The position numbers and the translations under genes were made by a program. DNA of 64,000 nucleotides from Micrasema longulum (lineage: Eukaryota > Arthropoda > Insecta > Trichoptera > Brachycentridae): assembly GCA_022494885.1 (NCBI GenBank), contig JAGVSM010001220.1, positions 62,001 through 126,000 of the forward strand, written 5' to 3'. The notes under the pieces were generated by a model that saw only the letters and a program-made list of their open reading frames with translations, did not search any database and was not told where the DNA came from. Shown in pieces: positions 1 through 10,027 of the stretch; the stretch's first letter is position 1, and the number at the start of each line of letters is the position of its first letter.

Positions 1-1850
1 GATGAAATAAATGAGCCTTCTTTTTATTTTAAAAACACATTAAATTCCTGCTTACATAAAGGTTTTTAGGACAACCACTTAATAAAATCTTACTTCCCAT
101 CATATCCCTTCTTAGAAAACTTAGTTTTAAAAATTTACTTAAAAATTATTTTTTTATAAGAAAAATGTATAAAAGCTTACACTACTAAAAAGAAAATGAA
201 TTTTGGGGTTAGGGGAGGAATGCTTATTTCAAAAAAGCAAAAAATATATAATGTTTTAGAATAAAAATTGCGTTTTTTTACACATACGCCATCCAAATTT
301 AGTTTAGGTAAATGATGACATATTGCGTTTTTGAAAGAAAAAACATCATTTTCGCCTTTGCGACAGTTATTTTCATTTACAAAATACAAAGTAACACGTA
401 GTATTTATGTGTTTAAAAAAAAATTACAATAGAATCACAGTAATTAAAAAAAAAACAAAACATTTTCGGTGTTTTTCAGATGACATACATTCGCCTAAGA
501 TAACACACTATTTTTCCTTGCATAATTTACAGGTAAATATTTTTACTTTAGATAGTGGGTATGTTTTGTAATACAATGTGTGGCAACATCTTGCACGTAA
601 TTGATAAAACTTAAAAATTCAATGTCACAATTATTTTTTTTAAATATATTTAAAAAAGAAAAAAATAAATATTTTTTTCCTATTTGACCAAATATTCCAA
701 TTTTGGGACCATTTTCTTTTAGAAACTTTGACCCTTGGACTAGTCATGGAACCAATACCCGTCTCATAGCAATAAATGCATGGTGGATTATCATATTGGG
801 TGAAATCTGCATTGGAAGAATCACAATTTACGGAATCTTTATGATTCGTAACAATTATTTTGGGTAATTAAAAAAAAATGTTCCCTTTTTATATTTTTTA
901 ATTGAGCTTGTCTACTGTTATTTGAAGAAACGAAATTGTTACAGAATAAGTCTGCTGATGATTTCCTAGTATTTTAAAACGATATATTGATACACCTAAT
1001 GCTGATTTTGGTATTGGTAAGAGTTATACATTTGATTTTCTGTGGCTTAATTCACGACTTTTTTTACACTAAAAACGAAGAAACCTAGAGGATTTTCAAT
1101 TTTTGTTGCTAGGTTTCCTAAAAAAATTTGAAATGTATACAATTTTACTGACTCGGTGTCTGCGGCTGGTGTGTAAGACCTACCTGTATTCCAAAGCAAA
1201 CATTTATAGGAACAAGGGAAAAGGAAAGAGTAAGAGAAATAACTTATAAATTATTAATACTTTGGTAAGATGACATAGTATGTCATTTTAGACTGTGTTA
1301 TCCTATGTGTTCTTACCCAGAAACAAATGGAAACAAAATAAAAAATATGTTTTCGGAACACTTTGACGTTAGCCATTTTTTTATACAGTGACTAGTATGA
1401 TAAAACAAAGAATCACACAAAAGTGGTAAGCAAAAATGAATATATTTTAGATTGATTGAGACGAACACCAAATTTACATAACACATTTGCGTGCACTGTC
1501 CGCCCTGTATGTTTGTATTATGAGCGTCATGTATTTGCGTTGTTTAAACTATATTTCAAGGTTCTTACGTTGACGGTTTTATGAATATTACCGGTATTTC
1601 ATCTTATCAGGTGTGTTATCTTAAGCAGAATTCCTATAATTTATTTCCATTTTAATCGTTTTAGTTACACCGTTGAATTGTTAGTTCTGTGTGCTTAAAA
1701 TGTGTTGTGTAGCAGAAAAGTGACACTTTGGCACTTGGCACCATAACACAAACTATTCGTTGTCTACCAAGATAGCTTTTAAGAAGGACGGCTCTCTTGG
1801 TGAATTGACAGGATAGCGTTTTATTTAAATAAGTGCGTAGGTTTTCACGG
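1..1850. other. AT-rich stretch without recognisable genes
   Basis: Long A and T runs on both strands. The open frames are short and low in complexity, with no motif of a known protein family. I see no terminal repeats or target-site duplications here. Confidence 0.6.
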
Positions 1851-1867
1851 TCACTGTTATCAATCTG

Positions 1868-1943
1868 AATCTTTTTTGGGTGATCCCGTGTAAGTTGGAG
1901 TCATTCCTACGTTTCTGTTTCCATTGCAGGAGCCATCTTCGGG
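1868..1943 (-). repeat. Decayed hammerhead-like repeat copy (Penelope-like terminus?)
   Basis: Read on the minus strand this matches the copy at 9940-10027 along its length. It has a CCGAAGA core where the other copy has CTGAAGA, then GGCTCCTGCAATGG, GAAACGTA, and the 3' block ending ATCACCCAAAAAAGAT. The second strand of stem II has decayed (AACA instead of AGCC) and the conserved T of CTGA is C, so a working RNA fold is not expected. It lies head-to-head with the plus-strand fragment starting near 1951. Family attribution is inference. Confidence 0.6.
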
Positions 1944-1950
1944 CTTAGTT

Positions 1951-1980
1951 TACCCTGAAGATGGCTCCTGTACAAGTAGC
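1951..1980 (+). repeat. Truncated plus-strand copy of the same hammerhead-like repeat
   Basis: CTGAAGA at 1955-1961 is followed by GGCTCCTG and TAGC, after which similarity stops inside stem II. Together with the minus copy it makes a hairpin at 1927-1970 with arms of 17 and 18 nt (one bulged A) around a loop of about 9 nt. Confidence 0.6.
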
Positions 1981-2969
1981 ATTTTATTTATTTACTTATT
2001 TTAATCAGCTTTGCAACACTTTTTTCTAAGTAAAACTGTTTTCTATTTTTCCAAGCACAATGTTCAGTAGTACGTAATGAATTTTTCAAACGCCACCCTA
2101 AGCTGCTATTATTATTTTTAATTCGTTCATTATTCTTTTTTTTCAACTATTAAGAATCAATGGCAAATATAATTTACCATCAATAATTCCAGAAATCAAT
2201 TGCATCTTTGATTCCCGTTATTGATGGTATTTTCAAAGTCTCTTGTAGAATAATATAATATTCTTGAAATACAATTTTTTATATATTTTGTAATAACATT
2301 TCATCTAAAAAGTAACTCTACATAGAATATTAGTTTTAGTGAAGCCAACCCTACGAACTATTCAGATTTTCTACCAATTTCGAAAATGATCTGCCGATCT
2401 ACTTAATTTAGTCTATCAAATTATGCCGTATTTCTGGATTGAATTTTAATCTGTTTTCAGGATAAAAACTTAAAAATAGTTTTTTAATTAAAAATAAACG
2501 GAGAATCCCAAAAAAGCTCGTCGGCTTTTTCGTAAAGGGAAACTTAACAAAATCAATTCTAGTTTGAAAAACGATTACTAACTTTTCTTTTTTCTCTTGA
2601 TTTCACTTGACGAAAGTTGACAATGATGGTTACTGCTCACAATTACATTAATAACTCATATTTTACCCACATTTAATAAATAACAATGATGATGTCTGTC
2701 ATTTAAATTAAAAAACGCATTTTTTGAATGATGCTTATCTTAAAGAAGATATTTTATATTCCTTGATACGTTCCATGAGTCGGTAGGTAGGTAAATATTT
2801 GGTAAAAAAAAAAACACTTATGTTTAATACAAAATTACTGATTGATGAAGTTTTTATTGTCTCCTGTAAAATAATTATTTAGTAATTAACGAATTCAAAC
2901 TAAATCGACGATTTAAAAAACTTAAACGTTTAAAAAAATAAAAACGTTTTGTAAAGTTTAAAGATGCTC
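1981..2969. other. Unassigned AT-rich DNA with one short inverted repeat
   Basis: No gene or element recognised. A perfect 12-bp inverted repeat (TACCATCAATAA at 2175-2186 and its complement at 2218-2229) encloses a 31-bp loop. It has no flanking duplication and may be chance. Confidence 0.5.
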
Positions 2970-2974
2970 TATGG

Positions 2975-3535
2975 TGGGAATGAAATACTAGGGGTTATCC
3001 GGTATCAACGGTTGTTACAGAAATTTTGAGCCGGAAACTACAGTCCAGAGTCTAAAAGACGAGCCTCGTCTTGGAAAAGATAAGAGAAGTGTTTATAAAG
3101 GATGTCCTGAAAATCCTGGTGGAACAAAATCCCATCGTAACTGTTTAGAAACGAGCCGAGAAACTATGGTTTGGTCATTCAACCATACATTGACACCTGC
3201 GAGATATTGGAAAAGCCAGCAAAATTGGGTCGATGCGTTCTCCAAAAACTTTTCGACCACGAGCAGAGAGTGGCAACATATAAATAAGATGATATTACAA
3301 AGTTTGACGAAGTTTTAATGGGAAATGATGTCCCACCTACAATATTTGTCGGATATTTTCTCATGTGATTATCATTTATTCCGCAGTTTTCAAAATTATT
3401 TAGACTAGAAGATAGGAATTAAATAGACGTGGTTAGAACGACGCGAGACGAGTACTTTCTGTCACAGACAGGTGAATTTCAGAAGAGTGGTCTTTGAGAT
3501 AGCCAAAAGGATGAAATAGCATTAGAAAAAATCAA
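2975..3535 (+). pseudogene. Mariner transposase relic with internal deletion
   Basis: Conceptual translation across several frames gives mariner transposase blocks in the right order. First come FKKF, AGNYS and SLKDEPRLGK near 3025-3080. Then QNPIVTV and GHSTIH..LRDIGKASKIGS, the DNA-binding helix-turn-helix region, at about 3128-3235. Then there is a jump to the C-terminal CDYHLFRSFQNYLD near 3366-3405. The catalytic core between the last two blocks is missing and there are many stops and frameshifts, so this is an old dead copy. The motifs look closest to the mellifera/irritans-type mariners, which is a judgement from memory. I could not identify terminal inverted repeats. Confidence 0.75.
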
Positions 3536-4319
3536 GAAATTTTTTAGTCGAGTTTAAAAATCTTTTTGTTGTGGGTTATTTCTTAAATTTCTTATTTTAT
3601 TTTATCGAAATAAACGGCAATTAGTGCCTTTTGTTTCATTACTTGCAGATACAATAATATTCTAGTTTAGTTATAACATTATAAGTAAACTAGGGTTAAG
3701 ATTAATACTAAGAGTTATTTACAAATTAAGAAGTATGAAAAATTTCATTAACAGTTATAAAAATATTGATGGAAAAAAATGGTTATAGAAATAAACAATA
3801 CCAGATGATAAAAAAAATAGATATTGAACAATACCAAATGAAAAAAAAACGGACTACTTACGCCAGGTGCCATAATCATTTTTATGAAATCAACCAAAAT
3901 GTAAGCGGTGTAACATTTCAAAAAAAATTATGTGCATTAAAAAACCGGCGTCGTTGCCTTAGTTTTTCGTACTTTTTTCCTAGTGAAATATTATTTTTTT
4001 CTTTGGAAATACTGAAGTGATGTTAAATAACCCGTTATTTCAATTTGCAAATTCTGCAAAGTTATACAAATTCAATTAACATTGTTAGCTTTCAGTAGCA
4101 TTCTCCATCGTAAATGACTGATTCGCGTTATTAAATTATTATTCAACGTAAAAAATAGTAGATAGGTAACTGCATATATGTGAAATTGAAAATTTACATA
4201 ACTCAATTTCCATCACTTTACAGACATGAGATACTATTCATACTTTTTGTAATCGATAGTTTTTAAATTATAGAAATAATCGCTTAAAATAAAATATTTC
4301 TGCTTCTGGACGGATAAAT
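3536..4319. other. Unassigned AT-rich DNA
   Basis: An 84-codon plus-strand frame at 3766-4020 is rich in Lys, Asn and Tyr and resembles no family I know. It is probably fortuitous. I see nothing else. Confidence 0.5.
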
Positions 4320-4353
4320 AATACAGTTCTGTAAGTGGAATGGAACCAGAACC
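4320..4353 (+). repeat. Short segment shared with 63123-63155
   Basis: The block AATACAGTTCTG..AGTG.AAT.GAACC occurs here, directly upstream of the retrotransposon body, and again near 63123. This implies that the retrotransposon inserted into, or carries, a second dispersed repeat. No other copy was seen in the window. Confidence 0.4.
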
Positions 4354-6390
4354 TTGATCGATAAAAGAACAAAACTACAGACACTTAAAACTGCATTACC
4401 AACTACGGATTTCGACATTTACTCATTTACAGAAACATGGTTGAACAACAACATCGACAATACCGAACTTGGTTTTAGCAACCACCTGATATATAGAAAT
4501 GATCGGGATAAACTTGCTTCTAACAGATCTCGTGGAGGAGGAGTTTTGATTGCAGTATCGACTAAGTTCTCATCACGAATGCTCAAATGTAAAAAACAAA
4601 ATTTTGAACAAATTTTTGTAATGATTTCATCAAAACGAGAAAAAATAATAATAGGCTGTGTGTATATTCCCCCTTCGTCTGATACGCAAACCTACAAAGA
4701 TCATTATTTGGAAGTGGAATGTCTACGAAGGCGGTATCCTGAGGCCACTATAGTTTTGACGGGTGACTACAACTTACCCAATATACAGTGGGATCCAGAT
4801 GGTATCAACACTAAATCTAGTGATGGCATAGACCATGGGTCAAGTGAGATAATTGAAATGTCAATTTTCTTAAATCTCCGTCAAGCAAATTATGTTTATA
4901 ATTGTCTTACTCGTCTCTTGGATCTTGTTTTTTCTAATTCAGATAACATTTCAGTGCAACTTGCAAATGAAAATATTTTACCAATTGATAGATACCATCC
5001 ACCTTTATGCATTAATTTTGGATCCCTTATTTTAGCAAAGTACAAAACCTCTGATGTTAGATTAAATTTTTTTAAAGCAGATTTTCCTGCCATTAACTCA
5101 TTTATCCTTAGCAGTGATTGGAACTTTTTAAATCAAAATTTAAATGTAGACGATATAATTGCACAATTTTATCATATCCTTGATACTGCCATTGAGTCAT
5201 CTGTGCCTAAAACTAAATTCATAGCAAGTCATTTTCCTAAATGGTTTAGTAAAAAACTTATTGAAGTTATACTACATAAAAAGATTGCTCATAGTAATTT
5301 TAAAAGGTCTCGAGACATTAAAGATTATGAAGAATTTTCGAAATTGAGAATTTTGTCTAAGCAGCTTTCTAAAACCTGTTATCAAGACTGTATAAGTAAA
5401 TTTGAAGTCGAGGCTGCATCTAAGCCGCAACATATTTTTAAATTTTCCAAGATTCTTAACAGTAGGGAATCTGGAATTCCGTCCACAGTGTATTACAAAC
5501 GCAAAATGGCAGACACACCACAGGAAGTTGCCAATTTATTTGCTGATTACTTTAGCAGTGTTTATAGTTCTACTTCTAATTCTAGGTTACACAGTATTGA
5601 TAATACAGATTTAATTGATTTTAACGACTGTGTATTTACTGATTCTGATGTAAAAAAGGGGATTTGTGCCTTAGATCCAAAAAAAAGCGCTGGGCCAGAC
5701 AATATCCCTACACTTCTTCTTATACAATGTTGTCCCTCTTTAACTGGTCCACTTACAAAAAATTTTAACTTGTCCTTGAAAACTGGAAACTTTCCCAAGA
5801 AATGGAAGATCTCATACTTAACCCCCATTTATAAAAAAGGAGATAAAACTGACGTCTCCAATTACCGACCCATTTGTATTCAGTCAGCCATTCCAAAGTT
5901 ACTGGAATCTGTTTTGCTAACTAAGTTCACCAATGAAATTAGTAAAGTTAGCACTCCGTTACAACATGGTTTCATAACTGGTAGATCAACTCTTACAAAC
6001 CTTATGTTGCATCAGAATCGGTTGATCACATCAATGGAGGGACGTCATCAGACTGATACAATTTATACTGACTTTAGTAAAGCGTTCGACAAGGTTTCTC
6101 ATACAATTTTAATACACAAACTTAGTTCATTGGGAATTACTGGTAATATCTTGGAATGGTTTAAAAGCTACCTGTCATCAAGGAAAATCTTAGTAAAAGT
6201 ATTCGGTTATAACTCGTATCAGTTTGAGGCATCTAGTGGGGTACCCCAAGGCTCCCACCTGGGACCAGTACTGTTTTCTTTGTTTGTTAATGACATTGTG
6301 TCGATATTTGAGAAAGTAGACATTCTTCTCTTTACCGACGATCTTAAAATTTCAAAAACTGTTACCTCTGATACCGATTGTGGAGTCTAA
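4354..6390 (+). CDS. Non-LTR retrotransposon ORF2: endonuclease + reverse transcriptase (CR1/Jockey group)
   Basis: An open frame of 678 codons. Its product would nick target DNA and prime reverse transcription of the element RNA. Residues 20-220 are an APE-type endonuclease: SFTETWLN (catalytic Glu 27), GGGVLIAV at 61-68, GDYNLP at 137-142, LDLVF at 189-193 and RYHPPL at 213-218. In that last block the usual Asp-His is Tyr-His, so nuclease activity is doubtful. Residues 430-670 are the reverse transcriptase: AGPDNIP 446-452, NYRPI 503-507, YTDFSKAFD 571-579, GVPQGSHLGPVLF 629-641 and FTDD 660-663 in place of the usual Y/FADD. The frame begins inside the endonuclease (...RTKLQTLKTAL), so the 5' end with ORF1 is lost. 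The in-frame ATG is fortuitous. Translation stops at 6390 after a frameshift; the rest continues in the next entry. Copies of this group are normally 5' truncated. Confidence 0.9.
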   Translation: MIDKRTKLQTLKTALPTTDFDIYSFTETWLNNNIDNTELGFSNHLIYRNDRDKLASNRSRGGGVLIAVSTKFSSRMLKCKKQNFEQIFVMISSKREKIIIGCVYIPPSSDTQTYKDHYLEVECLRRRYPEATIVLTGDYNLPNIQWDPDGINTKSSDGIDHGSSEIIEMSIFLNLRQANYVYNCLTRLLDLVFSNSDNISVQLANENILPIDRYHPPLCINFGSLILAKYKTSDVRLNFFKADFPAINSFILSSDWNFLNQNLNVDDIIAQFYHILDTAIESSVPKTKFIASHFPKWFSKKLIEVILHKKIAHSNFKRSRDIKDYEEFSKLRILSKQLSKTCYQDCISKFEVEAASKPQHIFKFSKILNSRESGIPSTVYYKRKMADTPQEVANLFADYFSSVYSSTSNSRLHSIDNTDLIDFNDCVFTDSDVKKGICALDPKKSAGPDNIPTLLLIQCCPSLTGPLTKNFNLSLKTGNFPKKWKISYLTPIYKKGDKTDVSNYRPICIQSAIPKLLESVLLTKFTNEISKVSTPLQHGFITGRSTLTNLMLHQNRLITSMEGRHQTDTIYTDFSKAFDKVSHTILIHKLSSLGITGNILEWFKSYLSSRKILVKVFGYNSYQFEASSGVPQGSHLGPVLFSLFVNDIVSIFEKVDILLFTDDLKISKTVTSDTDCGV

Positions 6391-7144
6391 TTTGGTAAGG
6401 CTGTACAACTGGTGCCAGAAAAATGAACTTTATTTAAATGTCGACAAGTGTTGTGTAATATCATTTACAAGAAGTAAAAAACCCATAATATTCGATTACA
6501 ACATTAATAATATCAATCTGGGAAGAGTTACACAAATAAAGGATTTGGGGATAGTTTTTGACGAAAAATTGACATTTATTCCTCACATTGATACCATCAC
6601 TAATAAGGCAATGAAATGTCTTGGATATTTGCAGCGAACTGTAAAGGATTTTAATTCCATCACTACCCTCAAAGTGCTATTTACTGCCTTGGTTAGAAGT
6701 AATTTAGAATTTAATTCAACAATTTGGTCACCTTATTACAATGTTCATATTTTAAAGTTAGAAAGAGTACAACGTAAATTCCTTAGATTCATCAATTACA
6801 AACTTAATATACCCGCTGAAAATATTGATTATGATAATTTATTATGTACACTAAATATGTCAACTCTATGTAAAAGAAGAATTATAAATGACTTATTAAA
6901 TTTATATAAAATAGCGAATGGCGTATTGGACGTCCCGGAATTAACTAGTGTTATCAGCTTGAAAGTACCTCTTCGAAATACTCGGCAGCTAACTTTATTT
7001 TTTGAATCTCCTGGCAGTCACAATTATTATTACAATTCACCAATACCTAGACTACACCGGCTAGGTAACGAGTATGGTGAAGTTGATATATTTTGTCTGT
7101 CTTTATATAAATATAGGTTAAGTATTCAAAAGGTTATAAATTAA
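6380..7144 (+). CDS. Continuation of ORF2: thumb and C-terminal domain of the same retrotransposon
   Basis: This frame carries on directly from the reverse transcriptase, shifted by one base at about 6378-6385. Recognisable blocks are LYNWCQKNELYLNVDKC, then IKDLGIVFDEKL (the conserved 'K.LGI..D' strand after the catalytic motif), and RSNLEFNSTIWSPYY with VQRKFLRFI, the C-terminal region typical of CR1/Jockey elements. The apparent ATG start is only the first Met after the shift, not an independent gene. The stop at 7142-7144 is the natural end of ORF2. A single indel separates an otherwise long open pair of frames, so this copy is younger than the other relics in the window. Confidence 0.88.
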   Translation: MESNLVRLYNWCQKNELYLNVDKCCVISFTRSKKPIIFDYNINNINLGRVTQIKDLGIVFDEKLTFIPHIDTITNKAMKCLGYLQRTVKDFNSITTLKVLFTALVRSNLEFNSTIWSPYYNVHILKLERVQRKFLRFINYKLNIPAENIDYDNLLCTLNMSTLCKRRIINDLLNLYKIANGVLDVPELTSVISLKVPLRNTRQLTLFFESPGSHNYYYNSPIPRLHRLGNEYGEVDIFCLSLYKYRLSIQKVIN

Positions 7145-7468
7145 TCTATGTAAAATTTCTTAATATTTTTCTTTATTTACTATTTCTTTTTCTCATGTAT
7201 CTCTTTAATAATGTATAAACTTATATGTATGTATATGTATGCGTGTATGTTTTCATATGTAATTTTTTTAAATATTTTTCTATGTACCATATACCTATGT
7301 TGGTACATTTCCTGATTTTTACTTATTATTGTATTTTTTAGCTTTTCTTATGTTATCTTTTATTTTAACCAAATTTACATACTTATGTTTCACTGCTGCA
7401 CTTAAATGTAATTTCTAAAATATGTAAAAGCCCATTGGGCGTGTAAATCAATAAATAAATAAATAAAT
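7145..7468 (+). other. 3' UTR and (AATA)n tail of the retrotransposon
   Basis: About 300 bp of AT-rich 3' UTR follow the ORF2 stop. They end in GCCCATTGGGCGTGTAAATC and then four AATA units ending near 7468. Microsatellite tails of this kind mark the 3' ends of many CR1/Jockey elements. I could not define a target-site duplication, because the 5' junction is uncertain. Confidence 0.75.
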
Positions 7469-7539
7469 TGTTTATTATGGGAACTAGGACCATACAACAA
7501 CTCTTATTAACATCTAGATTTATCTGCCATCTTTATTTT

Positions 7540-7815
7540 ATTTTTTTTTATTATTAATAAAACATATAATTCAAATATTACATATTTTACTCCCAGGAGT
7601 TATTAGAAACTCATTTGGGACCGTACGTAAGAAAAATCATTTTTTTGACAATACATAATATTATACAAATTAATACATCCGAAATAAAAAGAAAACATTA
7701 TTGTTTAAGAAACATAAAACACCATCATATATAAACTACATTAATAATTATCAATATCAAAAAGATTTAAGAAATATTTTTTAATTGCGACACTTCTGAA
7801 TCTTCGAACGTACAT
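7540..7815 (-). pseudogene. 3' end of a second non-LTR family (copy 1 of 3)
   Basis: Read on the minus strand it encodes SVAIKKYFLNLFDIDNY and a stop, then a 3' UTR containing the block TAACTCCTGGGAGTAAAAT. The 3' UTR and last codons match the minus-strand copy at 50028-50490, and the UTR matches the plus-strand piece at 48840-48960. Only the extreme 3' end is present, as expected from 5'-truncated retrotransposition. Confidence 0.65.
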
Positions 7816-8560
7816 GTAAAAAAAAACACTTATGGTAATGACACAGAAAATTTCATTCTATACTCTTTCTTTAAAAAAAAAATGGTTCAGTTATTGGAGT
7901 GCAGAAATCAGGAATACGAGATCTCTGTTTTGTTGATTTAAGTTAGGCATATTCATTCCAAGGTTCAGATGTCTTTTTTGATTAGAATCGGAAAGGCGTT
8001 TGTGAGAGAGTGATGGAAAAACAATGTTCAATTACATATTCATCAAAATTCTCAGCCACGCAATACGATTGTGATGATTTTACGTTTCGACTCTTCGACT
8101 CTGCTGTTGTAGAATTGCTGTTGGCATTGCTTGCTGTTGTTGTAAATGCCGTTATAATGACAAAATATTGGATATTGGATGTTGCACAAATGTAATATAC
8201 GGACAACTGTAATTGGCCTATTATTTTGGCTCATTTGTAAATATTGGATTTTTTTGCTGTGGGTGTTGTTTTCTTTAAATAAATAAAAGTCTAAAGAAGC
8301 ATGTCAAACATTTAATTTACTTGAAAATGGTGCACAATGGAATTTTTTTTCTTTAAATTTTATAATAATTTTAGCAAACGTCTTACTCCCGTATTTAACC
8401 CTACATTGTTTGGTCACATGTTAAATATTTTAGGTATACTGTATTGCAGTGTCCTTTTGCCATATTAATTGCAATATCTAGGAACAGCTAGCCCTTCGAT
8501 AGTTCAATAAGTGATACAACAATTTCTTTTTATCCAGCTGTTATCGCCGCTTCATTTGTA
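7816..8560. other. Unassigned DNA between elements
   Basis: A segment at about 7985-8210 is less AT-rich and has CAG/CTG-rich triplets readable on both strands, with open frames of 60-74 codons. None resembles a known protein. The rest is AT-rich with no recognised element. Confidence 0.45.
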
Positions 8561-8816
8561 AACATGTTCAGAATCAAATTTAAGTGAATTATGGGAAAAA
8601 TGTAAAGATTTTATGACTGAAGACATTCTGCATCGACTTCGTATAAGATGTTTAAACGACGACATGCAATTCACACCAAAAAATGTATTATGACGCATTG
8701 GTTTTGATTGAAGAAAATTGTTTGACAATTACCGATTACGGTTATAAAGCAGAATAGAATGAAAACACCTTATCAAAAAGGTAATGACATATTTCATTCT
8801 GAATTAATACGTCATT

Positions 8817-8828
8817 AATAAAAATCAA
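8817..8828 (+). repeat. 12-bp target-site duplication, left copy
   Basis: AATAAAAATCAA, repeated exactly at 9442-9453, flanks the retrotransposon fragment between them. Confidence 0.85.
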
Positions 8829-9441
8829 CCTCTCTATAATAATGGGTAGGGGATTGAGGAAGTTGACAGCTTTAAATACTTGGCAGTTCACATAACTGAG
8901 GATGGAAGCATGCACAAAGAACTCGCAATCTACCTAGGAATTGCTGGAGCAACTTTTAACATGATGCGTGTTGTCTGGAACTCAAGTTTAACTCAAGGTC
9001 AGAACAAAATGTCGATTATGCAACTCTTGTATAATGCCAGTACTCCTATATAGGTGCAAATCTCGGCACCTTACTAAAGCTCATAACACCAAACTTCTGA
9101 GATTCGAGAGTAAGTGTTTGAGAAGAATATTAGGTACAAGGTGGTTCGATTTTATAACCAACATTGAAGTCCGAGAACGGACGCAGGTGGACCTGACTTG
9201 GGCATGTGCTGCGCATGCCTCAGGAGAACCTAAACCAATGTTGCCTCTTCTTTAAACCTGCGGGCTCGCGCCGTCCTGGAAGGCCGTCAATAACGATCTT
9301 TAGACTTTATTCGGCGGAATTAAGGGGCGCTGGATTGACGTGGGAAAAAGCAAAAATGCTGGCTGCTGGCGATAGAGTCTCCTGGAGACAACTGGTGATG
9401 TCCACATGCTCCACTTAGGAGCGGATGTGGAAAAGAAGAAG
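8829..9441 (+). pseudogene. 5'-truncated non-LTR retrotransposon 3' end (RTE-like), nested in the Helitron
   Basis: It encodes the C-terminal part of a reverse-transcriptase ORF with frameshifts: EEVDSFKYLGVHITEDGS near 8856, then LTKAHNTKLLRFESKCLRRI and LGTRWFDFITNIEVRERTQ (9076-9190), then AGSRRPGRPS and AELRGAGLTWEKAKMLAA with a stop at 9416-9418. The last block matches the end of the fragment at 49330-49575 (ELRNANLTWEDEQKLEADRD). The 3' end is a short GAA-rich tail. Perfect 12-bp duplications on both sides show insertion by target-primed reverse transcription into an already present Helitron. The clade call (RTE-like) is tentative. Confidence 0.8.
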
Positions 9442-9453
9442 AATAAAAATCAA
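9442..9453 (+). repeat. 12-bp target-site duplication, right copy
   Basis: Exact repeat of 8817-8828. Helitron coding similarity resumes beyond it. Confidence 0.85.
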
Positions 9454-9939
9454 TGAATAAAATATATTTGTACGGGGAAATATTCTAAAACTACTTCTAG
9501 ACCATGTTAAAAAACACCCATATGATACCATAATGCGAGTAACAAATTATGGAAGTGGTGGAATGTATTTTTCTGATACGCCAGGAGGCACAGGAAAAAT
9601 ATTCATCATTTAAATTGTACTTCCAACCATACGAGCACAAAATAATATCGCACTGACAATCACATCATCTACATTTAGCAGTACAGTACATTTAGCGCTT
9701 TAATTGTCGTTGAATATACGAAGCAGTGAAACACCAATTTGCAACATTTCAAACACGCAAACATCAGGAATGAGTAAAGTACTGAAGCAATGCAAGTTAA
9801 TTATACGGAATGAATGTAAAACGGCGCATAAAAAATCGTTGGGAGCACCGATGCGATCCAAGTCGAACGTTGCAAGATTTACGCGCTAAGTGGTGGACTA
9901 ATATTATTAGTAAGTGACTTTCAACAAACAATACCTGTT

Positions 9940-10027
9940 TTCCCTGAAGATGGCTCCTGCAATGGTAGCCGAAACGTCGGATCAAATCCAACATACACGG
10001 TATCACCCAAAAAAGATACATAATATT
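9940..10027 (+). ncRNA. 88-bp hammerhead-like insert (Penelope-like terminus?) in the Helitron
   Basis: The insert contains CTGAAGA (9944-9950), one extra T, stem II GGCT (9952-9955) with AGCC (9967-9970), GAAAC (9971-9975) and GTC (9976-9978). Stem I can form between TCC (9941-9943) and GGA (9979-9981). Stem III would be only A-C with G-U and no loop, the extreme minimal form for which hammerheads are known to work as dimers. The extra base after CTGAAGA is non-canonical. A 3' block ending ATCACCCAAAAAAGATACAT is shared with copies at 1868 and 30640. Exact 10-bp duplications AATACCTGTT flank the insert (9930-9939 and 10028-10037). Penelope-like retroelements are known to carry hammerhead motifs in their terminal repeats; linking this sequence to them is inference. 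Confidence 0.65.

Noticed and set aside
3766..4020. 84-codon open frame
   Set aside because: Lys/Asn/Tyr-rich product of AT-rich DNA, no family motif, no repeat elsewhere.
7982..8234. Overlapping frames of 60-74 codons on both strands
   Set aside because: Overlapping frames on opposite strands in a CAG/CTG-rich patch mirror one another. None matches a known protein.
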